Positions 10,331 to 22,565 of a stretch of DNA of 64,000 nt are shown in pieces. The notes beneath the pieces were generated by a model. It was not told the DNA's origin. It did not search any database and saw nothing but the letters and a program-made list of their open reading frames with translations. The translations under genes and the position numbers were made by a program. The stretch covers positions 45,281 to 109,280 of the forward strand of contig CBFFRP010000139.1 of NCBI GenBank assembly GCA_965644295.1, in the 5' to 3' direction. Each line of letters starts with the position of its first letter. The stretch's first letter is position 1. Origin of the DNA: Paraphysomonas bandaiensis (Eukaryota > Chrysophyceae).

Positions 10331-11524
10331 GTTATAGTATTGCAGTGTATCGAATTTTTTGTCTACATAATATTGTGATAGTAGTATACTACATGAGTAA
10401 TAAGCTGTTCTAAACTGTCATGTTAATTGCAGGGCTGCTTACCTAATTGAATTGCAATTAAATTGCATGGAATATACGTAGTGATTGCAATTAAACTGCT
10501 CGCTGGAAGTTTGCAATTAATTGGCAAGGTCTTTATTATATATAATATATAGTATAATGACATAATATTAGCATTATAAGTTGGAAAAAATCAAGGACGA
10601 TGGCCATTGGCCACTTATTACTTATTGCCCTCAATGGTCATCACCCTTAATGGTTATTATAATGGCTATTAATATGGTGGGAAGGTTGGCCTCTCATTTT
10701 AAACTTCTTTACATTTTGAGAGGTACTGTTTCTTCGTACGGTCGATTGAGCTGCAAGGCTAAGATCAGGTCGATCCATAGCATGCGTAACAATTCTTACT
10801 GATCTACTGATCCTGCCTTACAGGATACTGCAGGATTGAAGTTCACTACGAACTGGACGTGCAGCGGTAAGTACATAATGGTATTATCATGTGAAGCAAA
10901 AATCTACATGAGGGACCTGCGCAATTCCATGCACCTCATCGATTGGCGATTAGAGACCCTTATGTTCTTATGCTTTAATAGACTTCTGTGGAATGCAAGT
11001 ACAGTTGAAGATGCTATTCGCTATTCGTGCTTGTGGTGTAACTAATTAAATTGCAATTAATTGTTACGCATGCTATGGATCGACCTGATCTTAGCCTTGC
11101 AGCTCAATCGACCGTACGAAGAAACAGTACCTCTCAAAATGTAAAGAAGTTTAAAATGAGAGGCCAACCTTCCCACCATATTAATAGCCATTATAATAAC
11201 CATTAAGGGTGATGACCATTGAGGGCAATAAGTGATAAGTGGCCAATGGCCATCGTCCTTGATTTTTTCCAACTTATAATGCTAATATTATGTCATTATA
11301 CTATATATTATATATAATAAAGACCTTGTCAATTAATTGCAAACTTCCAGCGAGCAGTTTAATTGCAATCACTACGTATATTCCATGCAATTTAATTGCA
11401 ATTCAATTAGGTAAGCAGCCCTGCAATTAACATGATAGTTTAGAACAGCTTATTACTCATGTAGTATACTACTATCACAATATTATGTAGACAAAAAATT
11501 CGATACACTACAATACTACTTGTT
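10331..11524. repeat. Long inverted repeat (hairpin element), arms about 465 bp
   Basis: Left arm 10331-10794 and right arm 11059-11524 are reverse complements with only scattered differences, around a loop of about 264 bp. Inside each arm, about 100 bp from the outside, lies CAGGGCTGCTTACC (left from 10430, right mirrored to 11423), which resembles a hAT-type terminus. The flanking 8-mers there are inverted, not direct (GTTAATTG / CAATTAAC), so no classical target duplication is visible. No transposase is encoded. Non-autonomous foldback or MITE-like element, class uncertain. Confidence 0.85.
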
Positions 11525-11552
11525 TAAGTACAGCTCTACGCTAAACGTAAAT

Positions 11553-12536
11553 TTATTCTTTGCTCTTCTTTCCTTTCCGTATTTTAGATTTTGGTCTAAA
11601 CGAAGCAGTCGCCATTGGTGCAAAGCCAAGCGATCCTTGTAATGCGTACTCCCACCGGCGGTTTCCAAGTCGTACCCATACCTCACTACTCTCGGACGCA
11701 CGGTGCCATTTTCCTGCGACACATGCCGCACGTCCTATGTCTTTCGCACGCAAGTAGGAGTAAATGTTTTGAATAATCACATGAGTAATCCGCATACTAG
11801 CCGGTGCAGATTCAGTGGAGGATACCACTGGAATCGATGAACCAAACATAGCTAATGTCCGAGGATCCTCCGCCCGATCGATGGCTTTGTCGCCCTCAGT
11901 ATCTGTGATATCGGGATCTGCTCCTCTCTGCAATAGCAATCTCACCAACGCTGGCATGCCTTTCATGGCTGCGTAAAAAAGTGCAGTTTCACCGTACTTA
12001 TTCTGGGCATCAATATCTGCCCCGCAGTCTATGAGCTGTTCTACAATTATCAAGTGGCCCATATAGGCAGCCAGATGTAGGGCAGTTTCGCCTGAATCAT
12101 TGCGAGCATTGATGGGAACAGAAGCTTTAAGTATAACAAGTACCGCATCCACACGCCCTCGGTTAGATGCGTGATGAAGAGGGGTGAACCCATCCAAACC
12201 CCGACAGTGTGATATTGATACACCACTATCTATTGCTTTCTGTAGGCCTTTAGCATTTCCCTTCTCCGAAAGCAATATAATTTCATTTGTAACCTTACTT
12301 TCATCACCAGACATAATACGAAGTAAGGAATCATTAGCGAGTTCATATTCAAGCGTTGTAGAAGGATCCCGCAATAAATTAGGTCCTGAAATATCACCAC
12401 TTCCCAATCGACTTAATGACCTCGAAGAAGACGCAGTGCCAGGTCTACTCAAGTTTACATAAGAGTTAGAACTGCTGGGCCTAGTCACACCTGCAGTGCT
12501 GGGTCTATGTACTGTGTTACTAGCACTCATATTCAT
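11553..12536 (-). CDS. Ankyrin-repeat protein with C-terminal F-box-like segment
   Basis: Single-exon gene, 327 aa from ATG 12536. Residues 1-60 are Ser/Thr/Pro-rich and low-complexity. About residues 80-205 form ankyrin repeats with the usual consensus (DGFTPLHHASNRGRVDAVLV, SGETALHLAAYMGHLIIVEQ, YGETALFYAAMKGMPALVRL, ending in GADPDITDTEGDKAIDRA). After a Ser/Pro linker, residues about 248-295 look like an F-box (IIQNIYSYLRAKDIGRAACV, AGKWHRASESSEVWVRLGNR). The C-terminus is lysine-rich. Ankyrin plus F-box suggests a substrate adaptor of an SCF ubiquitin ligase; this is inference from domains and the target is unknown. The 3' end lies only about 30 bp from the long inverted repeat. Confidence 0.82.
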   Translation of the reverse strand: MNMSASNTVHRPSTAGVTRPSSSNSYVNLSRPGTASSSRSLSRLGSGDISGPNLLRDPSTTLEYELANDSLLRIMSGDESKVTNEIILLSEKGNAKGLQKAIDSGVSISHCRGLDGFTPLHHASNRGRVDAVLVILKASVPINARNDSGETALHLAAYMGHLIIVEQLIDCGADIDAQNKYGETALFYAAMKGMPALVRLLLQRGADPDITDTEGDKAIDRAEDPRTLAMFGSSIPVVSSTESAPASMRITHVIIQNIYSYLRAKDIGRAACVAGKWHRASESSEVWVRLGNRRWEYALQGSLGFAPMATASFRPKSKIRKGKKSKE

Positions 12537-13097
12537 TTAAATTGAGCTGCTAAGAAAAAAAGCACCAGAATATACTCAAGTTATATGAAATACGCGCCTC
12601 AGATATCAGCTGAAGCCAATGAGAAGAAAATCATAAACTGAAATGATACTTACTGGAGAATTATCTGATTCTACTGTAAGCACAAGAAGAAATAAATCTC
12701 AATTCATCATCGATGCATCCCACAATGTATATGAATTGTTCAAACTAAATACCAACAGATACAACAGCACAACTATTGATTCCAAGAGATAAGTTCACAT
12801 ATCGAACTGCTGTGGTACTCAAGTACGCATACTCCAGCACTCTGCTGCTATAGATGGTGAGGTCTGCATGTTTTCAAAACGAAATTCTAGAAACCTGGAA
12901 TTTTGAGGTGGGAAGGGTTGAAAAATAGGGTGTGGGCAGTTGCATTGGACAGCAAAACAAACTTGCCGTTTTCAGTACACATGATTTCTATGTATATACA
13001 ACCAAGCATTTCATACACTGACAGATCCACTCTTACAGCGCATTATTATCCTTGATATACACTTTATCACCTCACCTCTGTTCATACCATTGCAGCA
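12537..13097. promoter_or_regulatory. Divergent intergenic region (ankyrin gene / SF-assemblin gene)
   Basis: 561 bp between divergent ATGs. No recognisable promoter motif beyond AT-richness. Confidence 0.45.
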
Positions 13098-14111
13098 ATG
13101 GAACAAAAAGGCCCAAGCACAAAGGAGAGACTGAAAAGTATAGTCAATGACTTCGATAGTTTTGACTCGGAAATGAAAATTGGCACACGGGTTTGTGATC
13201 GATCCATGAGAATTCTATAATTTGATTGTGTATCGTATAGCAACGCCGTGAAAAGGATGAATTTAGAATTGCTGAATTAAAAATGGAAATGAAACGACTT
13301 GACAATGAGCTGACAGCTGAAATAAAGAAAAGGACTGAGATGAATAAGTCGACACAGGCGGTATGAAAATATTTATTGAACACGTGGATATGTAACCGCA
13401 TATGTCAGTGGTTTGAAGGTGAACTTCTTGCGCTGAATACGAAATTCCGCGATGTTCTCCAAGAGAAGAGTGAAGCATCGATGGACAAGTTGGAAATTCT
13501 GGACATGAGAATTACGAAGCTTGGGGAACAGTTTGATCGCGAGAAAACTGCTATACTTAATCAAATTGAGGAGAGGGGAAGAGAGTTGGCGGATATGCTC
13601 AACAAATTTAAGGTGTATGATGATCGAAGCCGTGTCCAACTGTACTTATTTTTTGCTGCACAGGACGAGTTTGATCATGACAGAGAACTACGCCTAGCAA
13701 GAGATGCGCAAATGGTTAAACAACTAACTGACCATGAGCACATAGTTGGTGAAAAGTTCGAGAAACAAATTGTGAGTAACTTGCATACATTGAGTTCGAT
13801 TTTGTCTGACCGATACATTTCAGCAAGCACGAGAAGCACGCTATTCGGCCTTGCGAATAATGTTAGAAGACAATATAAAGCTTCGAGACAAGGCTGAAGA
13901 GAGATTTCAATCATTTTTTGAGCGGGAAGTTCATAGGCTGCATAATGATGTCCGCGAAGAATCAGAGGTAAGATACATTTCACTGATGTTCGTATTGGTT
14001 ATATCTCTGAAGGTTCGCGAGAGGGAAGACGATGAAATTGTTGAAGCTCTAAATAGATACACGATAAAGTTGCAGACCAGTTTGAAATTACTCAACTCAA
14101 CAGAGACATAA
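13098..14111 (+). CDS. SF-assemblin / beta-giardin family protein, six exons
   Basis: Structural protein of striated microtubule-associated fibres at flagellar basal bodies. Exons 13098-13190, 13241-13360, 13409-13612, 13664-13771, 13824-13967, 14013-14111. All five introns are 45-52 nt and phase 0, and every exon is a multiple of three, giving 255 aa. The start MEQKGPSTKERLKSIVNDFD is a short head, followed by one nearly continuous coiled-coil rod (for example RIAELKMEMKRLDNELTAEI, DMRITKLGEQFDREKTAILN, ALRIMLEDNIKLRDKAEERF, VREREDDEIVEALNRYTIKL). That matches the family's layout and length (about 250-300 aa). The family call rests on the head sequence (SIVNDFDSFDSEM) and the rod pattern. 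Its presence implies a flagellated cell stage. Confidence 0.85.
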
Positions 14112-14964
14112 GTGAATATTTTCGCGACTATCGTTATGGTGTCATATATTCAAGTTGTTCATATTTATACGCGGAAGTTACGAGAATACTTTGAGACACA
14201 TGTTTCTGTAGCTGCGTATCAAGTGTTACTGCTGTGACAACGAAAGTGTTTCATTTCTGTACGTATGTTGTTATCTGATTAGTAAAGTTAGTAACTTCTG
14301 AAAGTGTGTTTTCCCTATTGGTACTGAAGTATAATGAAGAGTGTTAGAATTGTTTGTATATTCCTTGCTTGTGGTGAATGTCTGATTATTAGCAATAGGC
14401 GTATAAGAGTTAGAATTAATGTAGCAAAACAATTTAACTAACTTGTATCCTACTATTTTGCGCTACGAAAGCTGTCACCGCAAGCACGAAGGTGAAATCA
14501 CTTTTGCTAACTAAGCAGTAGGTAGTCTTCGCTTGGCTAATCATGTGAACTTAATGACTGGTACTAAAAATAAAATCTACGGATGTGTTTAATTACTGCA
14601 TTATGATACTAATATATTGCAATATATTGACAATATAGTACAACAGTATTGTTGGGCCGGTTTAAAAATTTCATCAATATCACTGGTGAGACGTTATCTA
14701 ACTATCTAACAATACACAAAAGTATTGCAATATATTGTTCCCCTCAACAAGTCGGACTCGCACCTTTTCGTGGTGTTCTGAGTGGAAACTAACGTGAGTC
14801 GCAAACAAATGCAGCTATATGAGAATATGATGTTACAAAACATAAGTAGCAGGAGCAGCATGTAACGCAATAAATGATTCTAATAAGAACTATATTGTGA
14901 CTTTTTCTTTATCTAAATCCTCTCAGATACAAATTGCAGTAAAATAATAATTCAATACTTAGAT
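14112..14964. other. Gene-free stretch
   Basis: 3' flank of the SF-assemblin gene; AT-rich, with several ATATTGCAATATATTG-type repeats near 14610-14740. No gene seen. Confidence 0.5.
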
Positions 14965-15011
14965 ATGAAACCTGGTGAAATCACTTTACCAGATTGAGGT
15001 ATTACATCGAC
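14965..15011 (+). repeat. Decayed terminus related to the 33666-39626 DNA transposon
   Basis: About 47 bp align with the inverted left end of that transposon at most positions (my alignment: AAACCTGGTGAAATCACTTT and TTACATCGACTT versus AAACCTGGTAAAATCACTTT and TCACATCGACTT). No opposite end was found nearby, so this is a solo or truncated remnant. Confidence 0.6.
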
Positions 15012-15529
15012 TTTTAGACAGTACATATTGTTTTGCCTACTCATAGCCTAATGCTTGTGTGGTACAAGGGACATTATAACTATCACTTGTGTAGACATCT
15101 TTGGGCCCTGACGAATGAACATCCATCAGGAAATGGGCCCACCTCAAGGGCATCCGGGGTATAGGGCTGCCTGCTGAAGTACGGACGTTCACAATAAGAA
15201 ATTTAATAAACCTGAAGTCGGCAGATGTCAGGTACATCAACATTTTGCTTGCTCACAGCGTTTGCTTTGAGTGATAGAGCGGAAGTGGTTGACCTTGATG
15301 CTTGCGGCGACGCATAAGCAGCTTCCGTAGTGTTAAGTAGTAGGATATCAAAGTTAAGCAGTAGTTAGCTACAGGCAGATGTCTATTTATCTTGACTAGT
15401 TTTCATTTATTAGCTAGTGCTGATTCTTAACACCACCTAATGCTAAAAATAAGACTTTAAATATAATATATTGTTTCCAGGGATATTGGATATTTTATAT
15501 ATATGATAAGCATCGAAAGTGATACTTAG

Positions 15530-15780
15530 AGATGAGGATCGGAGATTGTCCAGATGTCGTAAAACGTAAGAGTTTACGAGAGTTGAATAAGGTTAAGCTA
15601 GTTGAAATATCGGGATCATACATCCGCCAATTTGTACCATTATACATATACGAAGTACAAAGTGTGATACAATTACTGGGAAGAATGAAGTCGAGTGCAT
15701 TGGAGTAAAAATATTAGCTTAATATACAACAGACATGGGGATCATGTCACCACAGAACTAATGTGAATATCAAGTATCGC
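15530..15780 (+). repeat. Diverged copia 3'-end remnant
   Basis: Segments such as 'agctagttgaaat' and 'tcatacatccgcc' (15596-15640) correspond to the region just upstream of the 3' LTR in the element at 2438 ('agctagctgaaacg', 'ccatacgtccacc'). No coding frame or LTR survives. Confidence 0.45.
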
Positions 15781-15998
15781 TTGGAATAAACTACGGGTGC
15801 TATCAGCATGTACAAGGCACTAGAGGATCACATGATACAATTGAGCAAGGCTATTCTCAAGTTCCGATTTCAGAGTATTGACGTTGCTGTGTATCCTACT
15901 AATAGCAGCGCCACTAAAATGAAAGGTTTATCAAAATGGAGGCCATCCCCAGAGCTCCCACTACGATTTGTCCCCAAACGTCTGCTCGAGCATTCTAA

Positions 15999-17535
15999 CT
16001 AAGTTTTAGCTGTCGCTGACCCCATAACTTCCGATACAATGCTGTGAGTCTGTGCAACAGCGGCAGCTTCCAAACGCCGCCTTAAGTCTCCTGTGAAGTG
16101 CCGATTATACAAAAATACTACAGCAAAATATTCTACCAATTTCACTATCCAGAAGCGCTAAGTCTCTTTGTACTGCTTCCTCTTTGACATCACCACTACT
16201 TGACATGCTAGCAGCATGCTGAGTCCGATATGGCAATGGATCATTGGTTTCATCGTAGAGAGGCTTCGAACTAACTTTTGAGCACCATGCACCAGTGATT
16301 CCAGTGTGCTCCGACAATAAATCTTTATAATCTCTACTCGAATCTACTTTCGTTTCATTCTGAAGCATATCATTAATCGCAGTTTTGTACTTGTCCCGCT
16401 CATCTTTCATTTGTTGCAACAATCCTTGCAGTTTCACCCGTTCGGTGCTCGACTGCCAGAGGAATAAGGAAACACGTGGAAATCTAGCTCATAGAACTTA
16501 CCAATTCAATTTCGGCACGTACAGTTTTAAGCTGCTGCTGAAGAAGGTCGTTGACAGCCTTTCAACATAATTGAATAAATGTAGCAACTTTCGTAATCAG
16601 CGAACCTGTAGCCGGGATGTTTCAGTTTGCGATTTTAACAGATCTGTTTTCAATCTGTATCGGTATATATCATTGGTACTAACAAAGTTAATTCATATCT
16701 CTTACGTAACAATCGCCGCCCGATATTGTGGTATTAAGGAGCTTTTCGAAGACTCAGACTTCAATGTCGCCATTTGAGCTTCAGTGGATACAGCTTCTCG
16801 ACGCAGTCTAGCATTCTCTTCCTCCAGATTCTGACAAACCTCTAGCAATGTGCAATCCAGCGTTGAAGACTTATTATTCTAAAGCTATATGATGACACTA
16901 TCCAATATTTTAAAACGAAAATACCTCATCCTTTCTAGTACTCTTGACACCATCCAAGGTTAGTGCGTCGTGCATAATTCGTGATATTGCCTGTAGACCC
17001 TCCTTGAGCTTAATAATAAGACTCATGTTAGTCTCAGTCGGCGTCATATGGCGTCCATGCATAGTATTCCTTTCAATTGCGGCTACTAAGGGTGCCAACT
17101 TTGCAGTTTCCATTTCTAAGACCTTATGTTTTTTAATGAGATTCTCATTGGATTCCTTAAAATGCTGTCTCAACTCTTGCTCAATAGCTTGTGATTTGAG
17201 TTCGAAGTATTTATTGGACTCATCAAGATTATTCTTTTGAATTTTCAACGTTTTTTTCAAGTATGTCAATTCTTCTTCTCGAGAGAGCAGCTGGGCCTCA
17301 AGTCTATTTATGTAATCTTGTTGTTTGCGATTGAGTCCACTTCTCTCATGTGCAACTTGGGATGATCCAGTCGTGGGAGAAGTTTGATTAGTATGATTTG
17401 ATAATAACGCCTTTTGTCGTGCACGTGATATTCTCTGTAACAGCATGACTCACAATATATCCAGAATACAAATATTACCATTGCCCGCTTTATGCCTGCA
17501 ACATCATCGCATGTGTCATTATCAGAATCCGTCAT
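15999..17535 (-). CDS. Coiled-coil protein of unknown function, seven exons
   Basis: Exons from the start: 17535-17479, 17434-16925, 16878-16706, 16654-16606, 16558-16502, 16452-16137, 16090-15999; introns 43-53 nt; 417 aa. Phases join correctly at every junction (0, 0, 2, 0, 0, 1). The protein starts MTDSDNDTCDDVAGIKRAM. Long heptad stretches follow (NRKQQDYINRLEAQLLSREE, then AIEQELRQHFKESNENLIKK, then QVNDLL-type repeats rich in Gln/Leu), ending in a less regular tail (VAQTHSIVSEVMGSATAKT). There are no transmembrane segments and no catalytic motif. It might be a centrosomal or ciliary coiled-coil protein, given the SF-assemblin gene nearby, but that is speculation; I do not recognise the family. 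Confidence 0.75.
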
Positions 17536-18734
17536 AATAATTCTTGAGTGTTAACCAGTACTTTAAATTAGAATATAAACTCTTGTGTACAACAAAGTTG
17601 ACGCTTATTGTAGTTATAGTGATATATAAGCACAATTTTAATTGCTATTTTCTGTTCAGATTTTGTGAACCTAACGAATAGAATCCTGGAAAAAGAGAAA
17701 AATCGGAAATTTTGAAAATACTCGCTGTTTCTATACGTAGAAAAAATCCTCGAACTTGATTTGTAGGAGAGCCATATGATGCATATTGTATGATGTTTCC
17801 AACCAAGCAGTGAGGGACTGCAGCTGTGGTTAATACATCTGTTCTGAGACTGGTACTGATGATGAAGATGATGAAAAGGTACACATGATGTTGCGACCTT
17901 CTCTGAGTGGGTTGGGAATGCGGTTTTTCCAAAACAGACAGCTGTATTACCTGAAAACACGAAATGTCAGGCTAATATGAAGACGTTTATATCAGGGACT
18001 GACACACTCTCTGATGGATGGAGTTCACTGTCCAGGATGCCACCAACACTACACAAGATACAAGGGCCTTGTGGGTCGCTCCAAACAAACCAGAAAGGAT
18101 CAGCGACGAAAACCTCATCCTACATCCTTGAGGATAAAGAAGAGTGTTTTATGTTTAGCTACTAAAATGGTGTAAAACGAAGATGGCTTGCAATGCCTTC
18201 GATGTCCTGTTTGCTAAACCGGCGACAAACTGCAGTAATTTCTCATTCATCTGACAATATATGCGGCTCAAGTTAGTTTCCCGGAGAACTTATTCCCCAG
18301 AACACCAATCGCAAGAATTATTGTCAACCTAAAATATGAGATTCGTGACTGTACAAGATACGTTGTTTTGTAATTGGTTCTAATGCTCCTTGCAACCATA
18401 TTTTGCTGTTATACTATTAGTCTTTATTCTTAATGAGAAGTATTTAATAATTACCCGTTGACAAATACGATGCGTATTTCTCATTGACTATTTTGCAACT
18501 AGCAATAAATCTTAATACCTACGTATTATATACCAAGTTGATGTCATTGTCGGCCTACTGTGCAATTCTAAATGCTGCAATCATGTTCTAGAGAAGATGA
18601 CATTGCAAGAGAAAAATCATATGCTTCAAATCGTAGCATACTCACTTGAAAGGAGGAACAAAAATTATTTCAGTAACCTTATTAGTGATTTAGGTGTCCT
18701 AGTAATTGCAGCAATTAAAAGCTAGCACATACAG
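17536..18734. other. Long spacer without a supported gene
   Basis: About 1.2 kb between the coiled-coil gene's start and the NSF stop. Short frames occur at 17568-17960 (minus) and 17977-18165 (plus, 62 codons), but none shows a family motif or exon-like continuity. A small gene cannot be excluded. Confidence 0.45.
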
Positions 18735-21700
18735 TTAATAACCACAAGTTGTCAGACACTGCAGGAATCTACTAGGTGTCACTTGGTTGGTCTCAGACCG
18801 AGCCATTTCGAGAACCATCATCAATTGCTTGATTCCAATCGGTTGAGAAATAGACTTCGCAATATCATCCACCTCTCCCGGTGAAAGTGCTCCATCTTCC
18901 TGTAGCACAGCGCGGTATTCATCCTCTGACTGGAGGTTACTTACGTGAAGAGTCACGTTGAAAGCCTACACGCCAAACTCATTTTAGTGCAAGTAAGTAC
19001 GGCACTAGGGACATGGAACACAAGCACATATTTCAACAGGCTTCCTAGGGAATCAAGAGAGGTACCTCGGTTAGCTGTAAGTCTTCCAAGAGGTGTGAAA
19101 TTGAAGTTGTCGCGACAATAAATAGCCGACGTCCTACCACGGGTGGTATCTAATAAAGCACTCATTTAAACACACGGTACAACATGTTATGAAGTAACCT
19201 TTCGGAGAAGAATTAAAAGAGTCTGAAGAACTTGGTTCGAGAATCTGTAGAAGCATATAACACACGACAAAACATCATACAGCACATGTCCTTTCAAACA
19301 CTCCAACTATACAGTACACGGCAGTAATCATATTTTCTCTGATGGATAGTTCCACGTTCATACACCTATGTCCCAGTAGTGTAACGCACCTATGTCCTAT
19401 TGGGGTGTATTCAATAATTCTCTCGATATCATCAATGAAAATAACCGACAGAGGAGAGCGATAAGCGTCGTTAAACGTCTGTTCAAATGCGTTAATAATA
19501 TACATCACATCTAACAGTAGTCGTCCGCTTGGGTAGGCAATAACATTACGAGAAGTGTAGGAGAATTACACTAGAATAAAATATGCGTGAACTAAAGTAA
19601 TCCACGATAAGCCGTATACACGCTATCGAAGGATATATTGAATAACGAGTTTACCTTCATGAGAGTTTGACACTTCTGGGCATCATGCATCCCAATCATC
19701 GAATCTGCGGATATCAGACGAACAAGAGGAAAATCTGATTCAACCGCTAGTTTGGCCGCAATCGCTGTTTTCCCAGTTCCACGGCTACCCTACGGACAGC
19801 ATAGAAGGTCACTTTTTAAAAACTTTGATATTACTCGTGATACTTGCAATAATCCATATGCATTATCGCTGCCATACATCACACAAAGGTTTAATAGATA
19901 TAATTTCTACATGTAGTGCAGGTGCATAGTGCACGAACCTCTAATAGCACAGACATCAGTGGAGTTCTCTCAGATTGACGTGTCTGATTTACAAGCTGCT
20001 GCAACGTGGCATAGAGTTCTATCACTTTTGTATTACAAGATGTACACATCTAATAAGAAAAATTATTACCGGAGAAGGCTGGCCCGTAGTCGCAGATACC
20101 ATTACGATATAGGTTGGTAAGTACCTCACTGTTCTTTTGGCCAAAAGCAGGGACGACCTGAAACAAAAAAATATATAAATAACACAAAATATAATGGAAT
20201 ATGCTTCTGTGAATTACTCAGCAAATATGGTGAGAGCAATGAAATCATCATAAAATGAATATGGTGAGAGCGATGAAATCATCATACAAATGAACATGCG
20301 AGGAAACAGTATACGACATAACGCAAAAGACAACAACATACACAACCAAAGTAGAGTAATAGCATGTACCTCCAACAGCGCCCTATCAAAGTCCGCAGCG
20401 TCGACACATATGCTTTTCCAATCTGCTTTCAACTACAAGAAGATCACCAATAATAAGTAAAAATAGAGCTGATGTACCTCTTTGGCATCGATATTTTTTG
20501 CGAGAGAAAATGACGCAGCGCTCCTGACAAGCCCTGCTAATTCCGCACCTACAGACTCGATGTTAATCTTACAAGCTCACGTCATATTACCACATCAGAT
20601 GTAACACACGAAATTCCATTACAGCCAACATGTCCCGTCAAGTATAAGTACGTTATCGCAGCTCCTCACCAGTGAAGTTTTTCGTATTTTGAACTATTTC
20701 TGGAAGGTGATCAATAGCAGCTTGTGTTAAGCGATTGTGACGCCTCATATCCGACGTATGGATACGAAGAATCTAAACACGTGAACATGTTACAGCAAAC
20801 ATTAGATATAAACAAAAAGTGATTGCTTTGTCTAGCTCATTCAAAAAAGAGTACTATATATCCAACACAGAGTACGCAGTAACATCGAATGGTATCAGCA
20901 ATGACCTGATCTCTACCCTTTTCATCGGGCAATCCGATCTCAACGTGGACTTCCAAGCGACCAGGGCGTAATATTGCCTCATCGATCATATCCATCCTAC
21001 ACAAGATATTGTAGTTATATTTTATCACAATTTCAACCACAATGAGCACTGGTCAACACAATACTATATCATACGAAACATACTACCTGTTGGTCATGCC
21101 GATGATAAGTATATTGTTCAGGCTGTCTACACCATCAATTTTGGATAGGAGCTGGTTAACAATACTGTCGTTTACACCGGTATTGTCTCTGGGTGCAATA
21201 CAAAAAATCAACAAGTATAAATATACGCATCGCTATTTGTTTACCTGGTGCTTCCACGAGTTTTCATAATTGCATCTAACTCATCAAATATTATGATATG
21301 TAGCATGGAGTCGTCACCCATCTCCAACTGTCATAGAGCTCCATAAGTACATACATTGCAGAATTGATGCGTATTCTTCATAATTACAGAGTTCGGCAAC
21401 ACATACTCACTGACTGCAACATGTTATATCTACCGGTACCTGTTCCTTTTCTGCATCCGCAAACAACTCTCTGATTTTCTCTTCAGATCCACCAACATAC
21501 TTATCTAGCACCTCAGGACCGTTTACAATCTTGGGAGTGCGGGCATTTAATGCTTGTCCTATTTTCCTTGCTATTAAAGTCTATAAGATATGACAATTAC
21601 CCTCCAATATACCCAGCAATAATCAAAAGAACGAACCTTTCCACAGCCTGGAGGGCCGTATAGAAGGATACCTTTAACGTGAGAAAATCCCATTTCCTTT

Positions 21701-22565
21701 ACCAGAGATGTAGGATACATACGTGAGGCAAATGCACGACGAAATATTTTCTGGAATTCAGCTCCCAGGCCTCCGATACCCATCTGTTCAAAATCGAACC
21801 CCGAACGGAAGAGATTTTCCTGCCCTCCACTACCTGTGCTACCACCGACAATCGCAATTGGACTAGTCGAACCAGACCGCTTAGAAAATGAAACCGATGT
21901 GACATTTGATACTATGAGCCCAACATTCCCGGGTGTTTCCATTGCGGTGGAGCCCACCTCAGCGAACTCCATACCCTCCACAATAACATCTAGCTTCTGA
22001 CCCAAGCAGTTCATCGCTAGCTGTTGACCCGTACGAAATACTTGGCCTTTGTATTCTCGCATGAAATGTTCATTAAGTTCCCCAGCATCAAGTTTTACGA
22101 CAGTCGAGCTACCACCCTTACGGAGAAGGTCAACGGATACCTTCAGCACGGATACTGGGGAATCCACACCGGCTCTCGAAATACGAACACCCAAAGATTC
22201 CCCAAGCGTCACAGACATGCATTTTCGCTGTAATGCATTGAAACCGACTTCCCCATCTTTCAGCGATTCTGTGTCCTTAGATTTACTGCCAAAATGTCAA
22301 ATATTAGTAGAAAGCTAATTCTATGTAAACCTCGTTAAGAAAGTCCACTCCGTTCCATTATTCGTAGAGTACTTAACATTCAGCGCAGGGTCCTTCTCAG
22401 GCAACGAATCTTGTCCGGCAGTTAATGCCGCGAAGGTTGCAGAGTTAACATACACTCTGCAATTAGAACAGATTAATATATTGAGGTTAACCTGTTACAC
22501 AGTCCACACCTGTTCGAGTATGCAAGCTTTTGGGCAGGCAAATTTGCAACACTAAGAGTTTCCAT
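18735..22565 (-). CDS. NSF: Vesicle-fusing ATPase NSF/Sec18, complete, 17 exons
   Basis: AAA+ ATPase that, with alpha-SNAP, takes apart SNARE complexes after membrane fusion. Exons: 22565-22510, 22456-22331, 22285-21637, 21580-21440, 21327-21245, 21188-21087, 20996-20906, 20772-20670, 20548-20478, 20432-20370, 20157-20070, 20024-19939, 19789-19655, 19478-19390, 19244-19199, 19149-19066, 18965-18735. All phases close, giving 747 aa, close to animal NSF (about 744). N domain about 1-225. D1: Walker A GPPGCGKT (about 271-278, split by intron 3), Walker [12 protein letters not shown] (Asp339-Glu340), then the GMTNR sensor and [16 protein letters not shown] second region. D2: Walker A GSRGTGKT (554-561) and VIFIDDIER (Asp614-Asp615), with the Asp-Asp typical of the NSF D2 domain. 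Introns range from 45 nt to about 210 nt. No lesion seen. Confidence 0.95.

Noticed and set aside
17568-18165. Open frames on both strands between the coiled-coil and NSF genes
   Set aside because: Composition is biased, frames overlap on opposite strands, and none shows a motif or a plausible exon chain.
19275-19508. Reading the NSF D2 segment as continuous through INAFEQTF
   Set aside because: Joining the previous exon in phase 0 requires the acceptor after GAACAG, giving LMK-TFNDAY as in other NSF proteins; the longer frame is intron.
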